Positions 44,036-47,131 of a stretch of DNA of 47,131 bases are shown piece by piece. The stretch spans positions 1 through 47,131 of the forward strand of contig JAIBBR010000024.1 in the NCBI GenBank assembly GCA_019694575.1, read 5' to 3'. The position numbers and the translations under genes were made by a program. Each line of letters opens with the position of its first letter. The stretch's first letter is position 1. The DNA is from Myxococcaceae bacterium. GTDB taxonomy: Bacteria; Myxococcota; Myxococcia; Myxococcales; Myxococcaceae. The notes under the pieces were generated by a model, which ran no database searches, was not told the DNA's origin, and saw only the letters and a program-made list of their open reading frames with translations.

Positions 44036-44467
44036 ATGGTTGGAATTCGCGTCAACACCCGCGCTGCAAAAACGGTTTCTCTTCGGCCCGGGCAAGCGGC
44101 CGGCAACCTTTCGGGGAAAATTCGGCTCGCCAATATGAACTTCGACTTCGCCTATTTCGTGAAGCCAGACCCGAAGAACAAAAAGGGGTACCTCTATGGC
44201 TTGCGGCCAGTGGCGAAGAACGGCGGCCGGCTCACCAGCGACATCGCGCGCGTCGAATTCATGTTGCACCCGTCGTACTCCAAGCCACACCAGTTGCCCC
44301 GCGGGCCTCGGTTCGAGCTGGCGACCTACAGTCTTTTAAAAAACGCGGCGCCGGTCGCGGCGCGGGTGCACTTGAAGAGCAAGCCTGGCGAAGTGCAGGT
44401 CGTCAACGTCACTTTTCACGCTACCCAAGCACCGCAGTTGAATGGCTTAACGAAAAGTGTGCCTTAA
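44036..44467 (+). CDS. Small protein with prokaryotic-YEATS-like segment
   Basis: 143 residues. ATG 44036 has AAGGAG eight bases upstream. The middle, IARVEFMLHPSYSKPHQLPR (70-89) followed by FELATYSLL and VAARVHLKSKPGEVQVVNVTF, resembles the pattern of prokaryotic YEATS domains (strand, hydrophobic-LHP-[ST]-aromatic, K/NP, then FEL). In eukaryotes YEATS domains read acylated lysines; bacterial ones occur in signalling and conflict proteins. The typical G-W-G after FEL is absent here, so the assignment is tentative. No signal peptide. A gene of its own, divergent from the PlsC operon by 120 bp. Confidence 0.6.
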   Translation: MVGIRVNTRAAKTVSLRPGQAAGNLSGKIRLANMNFDFAYFVKPDPKNKKGYLYGLRPVAKNGGRLTSDIARVEFMLHPSYSKPHQLPRGPRFELATYSLLKNAAPVAARVHLKSKPGEVQVVNVTFHATQAPQLNGLTKSVP

Positions 44468-44743
44468 AGGGCCTTGAGTACAGTGTCGGGCTGCCGCGCA
44501 CGGGCCAGGTGTGGCGCTGCGCTTGGCTGATTTTGCATTGAGTGGCGAGTAGGCCGAAGGGCGAATCGCCGTGCCGTTGTGGGGCCTTGCTCGGGTTGCC
44601 TGCTCTTTTCGCGGTCAAGGTCTGGCCTCCCCCGCGACGACTTCGCTTGTCTGACGTATGGGGAAATTATGCATGAAAAGGGCGAGATTAATTCAGCCTA
44701 ATTCAATTGTCGGTTTGACCTTTACCCCCCCTTGCGCGTGGAG
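44468..44743. other. Gene-free stretch with nothing recognised
   Basis: These 276 bases lie between the convergent YEATS-like and ATPase/TPR genes. The second half is AT-richer (around 44666-44710) and followed by GGTTTGACCTTTACCCCCCC (44712-44731), a pattern loosely like repeat-element ends. No ORF with coding character, terminator hairpin or tRNA was seen. Confidence 0.5.
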
Positions 44744-47131
44744 CTACGGGAAGCCCGGCAACAATGCGCGAACGAAAGCGGCAGGGCGTTTCACGCCGCG
44801 CTTGGTGAAAAACTGGTCAGAGCTCGCCACCAAGGCTTCGCCGCTGCTGCCCTTCAAGTTGAGGCCACGCATGCGCATCGCCGCGTAAGCGTAAATGTTC
44901 ATGCCCACTGATTCGAGCAACTCTTGGCTGCGCGCAAAGTGCACCGCCGCTTGTGCTGCATCGCCGTTTTGCACCCACACCCCACCGCGCAACAAGCCGG
45001 CGAGGCCATTGGCGGCACTCACTTTTTCGCGCTCCAGTTTTCGCGCTGCGTGCTCGGTGTCTTGGAGGTTACCCGTCGCCAGCGCCATCAGGCCTTCGTG
45101 ATAGCGCGTGACGATGCGCACCAGCTGAATATGCAGCAGCCCCGAGGCCTTGATGTCGGCCCGCCGCGCGTCGAAGCGCCGCTTCGCTTCGTCGGTATTG
45201 CCTTCGTAAAAGTACGAAGCCATCGTGGCCAGCAAGCCCCAAAAGTGCTGCACGAAAAAACCTTCGCGCACGAAAGAATTGAGCGCATCGTCGACGCGGT
45301 TGCGCGCTGCCACCGGGTCGTCGGCCATTAACCGCACCCAGGGGGTGGCCCGCACGCGAATGTTGGTGAGCGCGTAGATGTCTCGGTGGGCGCCGGCCGA
45401 GCCTTCGGCTTCTCGGGCGCGGGTGCGCACTTCTGAAAATTCGCCCATGAAGAGCTCGGTCTGCACCAGGTACTGCAACGCGGTTGAAGATTCCCACGTC
45501 ATGCCGGGGCACTTTTCGCGAAACATCGCTTCGGCTTTTTCGAAATGCGGGCGGCCCTCGTGAATGCGCATTTGCCCCAGCGCTTCGCAACCCGTCATCA
45601 GGGTGTGCAGGCCTTCCAAGTGGTTATTGGGGTTGGCGTCAATCAACGCCCGCAGCCGACCGAGCACCTCGAGCGTTTGCTCACGGTGCGGCAAGCCCTG
45701 CAGCGCATGAAAACCGGCTTCGAGCGCCAGCGCCCGGCCCACACGGTACGGCTCGCCACAGTCGAGCGCGTGACGGCAGTGCACGAATTGAAACGCGTTG
45801 CCGCGCAGCGGGTCGATGAGGCCATAACCTTTCGCCGCCGCCCAGTACGCGTCGACGCGTAACAGCTCTGGCGCAGGCACGTCTTTTTCGGCCCGCAAGT
45901 GAAAGCCCAACCCGCGCCATTGCACGCGCAGCCGGTTGTAAATGGCAAACCAGCGCGTGCTGCGCCGCGACGCGGGGTTCACTTCGCCCAATTCAGCCAG
46001 CACCGCCTTCAACACCGCGATGCCTTCTTCGAAGTGGCCGCTGTGCAAAAGCAACTCGGCTGCGCGCCGCTGGTAGTCGAGCTTTTCGTGCGGCGTCACC
46101 AATTCAATCAGCGACAAATACGTGCTGGCCGCTTCTTTCGAGCGCCCCGCCAACGCCAACGCGTCGGCGCCGGCCTTGAGCAACCGCGCAAACTCGCTGC
46201 CCCGCTTGCCCGCCAATGCCCGGCGAAAGAGCCGCGCCGCGCGCTCGAAAGCCAACACCGACATCGCCCGCACCGCCGCCATTTCAGCTGCCTGCGACGC
46301 TTTCTCGCTTTCGCCCGCTTGCTCGTACCAGTCGGCCAAAGTCTCGGCGTCTGAACCGGGGCTCGCCTCTAACGCCTGGGCCAACTTCAGAAAAATACTG
46401 CATTGCGCGGCGGGGGTGAGCTGGCTCTGCACTGCTTTGCCGAGGTGCTCGTCGTACACCTCGAGCCACTCGTCGTTGAGCGACATCTGCGTGGTAGAAA
46501 GCATGCGCAGTGCCTTTAGGCCCACGAGCGGGTCTGACACTTCGGCATCGAGCGCCGCCGCGTGCCAGGCCACCAACCGCTCTACTGGCCGCCCTGCCAC
46601 CGCCACCACTTCGAGCAACCGCCGCGCGGGTTCCGAAAGGCCCTCGATGCGCGCCTTCACCCAGTCGCTCAACGTCGCCGCGCCCAAAGGCCCCGCACCA
46701 CGGCTTTGAATCAATGACACCAGCGCCTCGATGAGCCACGGGCTGCCGCCTGCTTCGCGCACCACGGCTTTGATGTCGCCGGGTATGCCTCCCAGCAAAG
46801 AGCGGGCGTACGACTCGGCCGCGGGCCCTTCGAGCGGAGCCAGCGACAACCGGGTGACCATGGCCTGCGGGGGCACAGGGTGGTGCACCTCGCCGAGCAT
46901 TTTTTCGAGCGACTTGAGCAGCACGCCTTTCGCGCCGTCGCGCACGGGCCGGCTGGCGGCGACAAAGAGAAAAGACGGTACGTCGGGAGGCTGTAAAATC
47001 GCTTCTAACAACGCTGCGCTCTCGTCATCACCCCACTGCAAGTCGTCTAAAAAAATCGCCAGTGGGTAACGCTCGGCCACGCGGGCCAACATTTCACGCA
47101 GGGCGCGAAACGCGCGGCGGCGCAATTCTAA
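44744..47131 (-). CDS. ATPase/TPR regulatory protein, C-terminal part (start outside window)
   Basis: The frame is open to the window edge, so the N-terminus is missing; at least 795 residues are present. Near the edge, RYPLAIFLDDLQWGDDESAA is the Walker B region of an AAA_16/STAND-type ATPase; the P-loop would lie upstream. FVAASRPVRDG, then a helical region and many TPR-like units follow (LLLHSGHFEEGIAVLKAVLA, YFYEGNTDEAKRRFDARRAD, LATGNLQDTEHAARKLEREK). In myxobacteria this ATPase-TPR block is often the C-terminal half of a Ser/Thr protein kinase or adenylate-cyclase-type regulator; which applies here cannot be seen. Confidence 0.8.
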   Translation of the reverse strand, partial: LELRRRAFRALREMLARVAERYPLAIFLDDLQWGDDESAALLEAILQPPDVPSFLFVAASRPVRDGAKGVLLKSLEKMLGEVHHPVPPQAMVTRLSLAPLEGPAAESYARSLLGGIPGDIKAVVREAGGSPWLIEALVSLIQSRGAGPLGAATLSDWVKARIEGLSEPARRLLEVVAVAGRPVERLVAWHAAALDAEVSDPLVGLKALRMLSTTQMSLNDEWLEVYDEHLGKAVQSQLTPAAQCSIFLKLAQALEASPGSDAETLADWYEQAGESEKASQAAEMAAVRAMSVLAFERAARLFRRALAGKRGSEFARLLKAGADALALAGRSKEAASTYLSLIELVTPHEKLDYQRRAAELLLHSGHFEEGIAVLKAVLAELGEVNPASRRSTRWFAIYNRLRVQWRGLGFHLRAEKDVPAPELLRVDAYWAAAKGYGLIDPLRGNAFQFVHCRHALDCGEPYRVGRALALEAGFHALQGLPHREQTLEVLGRLRALIDANPNNHLEGLHTLMTGCEALGQMRIHEGRPHFEKAEAMFREKCPGMTWESSTALQYLVQTELFMGEFSEVRTRAREAEGSAGAHRDIYALTNIRVRATPWVRLMADDPVAARNRVDDALNSFVREGFFVQHFWGLLATMASYFYEGNTDEAKRRFDARRADIKASGLLHIQLVRIVTRYHEGLMALATGNLQDTEHAARKLEREKVSAANGLAGLLRGGVWVQNGDAAQAAVHFARSQELLESVGMNIYAYAAMRMRGLNLKGSSGEALVASSDQFFTKRGVKRPAAFVRALLPGFP

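Noticed and set aside
1-47131. tRNA, rRNA, CRISPR arrays and complete transposases
   Set aside because: No cloverleaf, ribosomal RNA signature, regularly spaced repeats or transposase/integrase domain was recognised by reading both strands.

Overview
The window reads as a chromosomal segment of a high-GC deltaproteobacterium of the myxobacterial type (Myxococcota). Evidence: strongly G/C-biased third codon positions, GTG and TTG starts, many lipoproteins with Gly/Thr/Ala-rich linkers, a TIGR02996 repeat-companion protein, a DUF1565-type beta-helix lipoprotein, very large TPR proteins, and a TPR/ATPase of the kind fused to Ser/Thr kinases. Genes are dense, with start/stop overlaps of 1 to 4 bases in several operons. 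No rRNA, tRNA or CRISPR array was seen.

Layout. 0.2-7.9 kb: proton-translocating NAD(P) transhydrogenase (pntA-pntB), a GAF-GGDEF-EAL cyclic-di-GMP enzyme, mannose-6-phosphate isomerase and an FAD-linked 2-hydroxyacid dehydrogenase. 7.9-10.95 kb: an accessory islet bounded by two 126-bp near-identical direct repeats. It holds a DUF4160/DUF2442 pair, an unrecognised 118-residue protein, a lipoprotein, and remnants of an HTH_17/excisionase-like and a DUF1016 (YhcG-like) gene. 10.9-16.9 kb: a short MscS-like channel, a frameshifted methyltransferase, serA, mscL and an MBOAT/SGNH acylation pair. 16.9-27.4 kb: membrane and surface proteins, cytidine deaminase, a retropepsin-like protease, an SDR plus PlsC pair, a TIGR02996 repeat protein, an exported EEP-fold hydrolase, a lectin-like lipoprotein and an M14 carboxypeptidase. 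27.5-35 kb: RapA-like SNF2 ATPase, small proteins, RadC and RecQ. 35-41.9 kb: a frameshifted beta-helix lipoprotein, a 1221-residue TPR membrane protein and a lipoprotein. 41.9-44.5 kb: a candidate small-RNA unit, an epimerase-like SDR plus second PlsC, and a small YEATS-like protein. 44.7 kb to the edge: the C-terminal part of an ATPase/TPR protein.

Possible functional links: transhydrogenase (NADPH supply); SerA with the D-2-hydroxyacid dehydrogenase (2-hydroxyglutarate recycling); MBOAT with SGNH (O-acylation of an exported polymer); RecQ with RadC (DNA repair); and two separate SDR-PlsC pairs (lipid metabolism) in which neither SDR shows the catalytic tyrosine. The observations most worth a second look are the repeat-bounded islet, the promoter-hairpin-terminator unit near 42 kb with its AT-rich palindrome, the apparent ATT start of pntA, the YEATS-like protein and the Tyr-less SDR/PlsC pairs. 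Two apparent frameshifts (near 11.76 and 36.28 kb) may be real decay or sequence errors.
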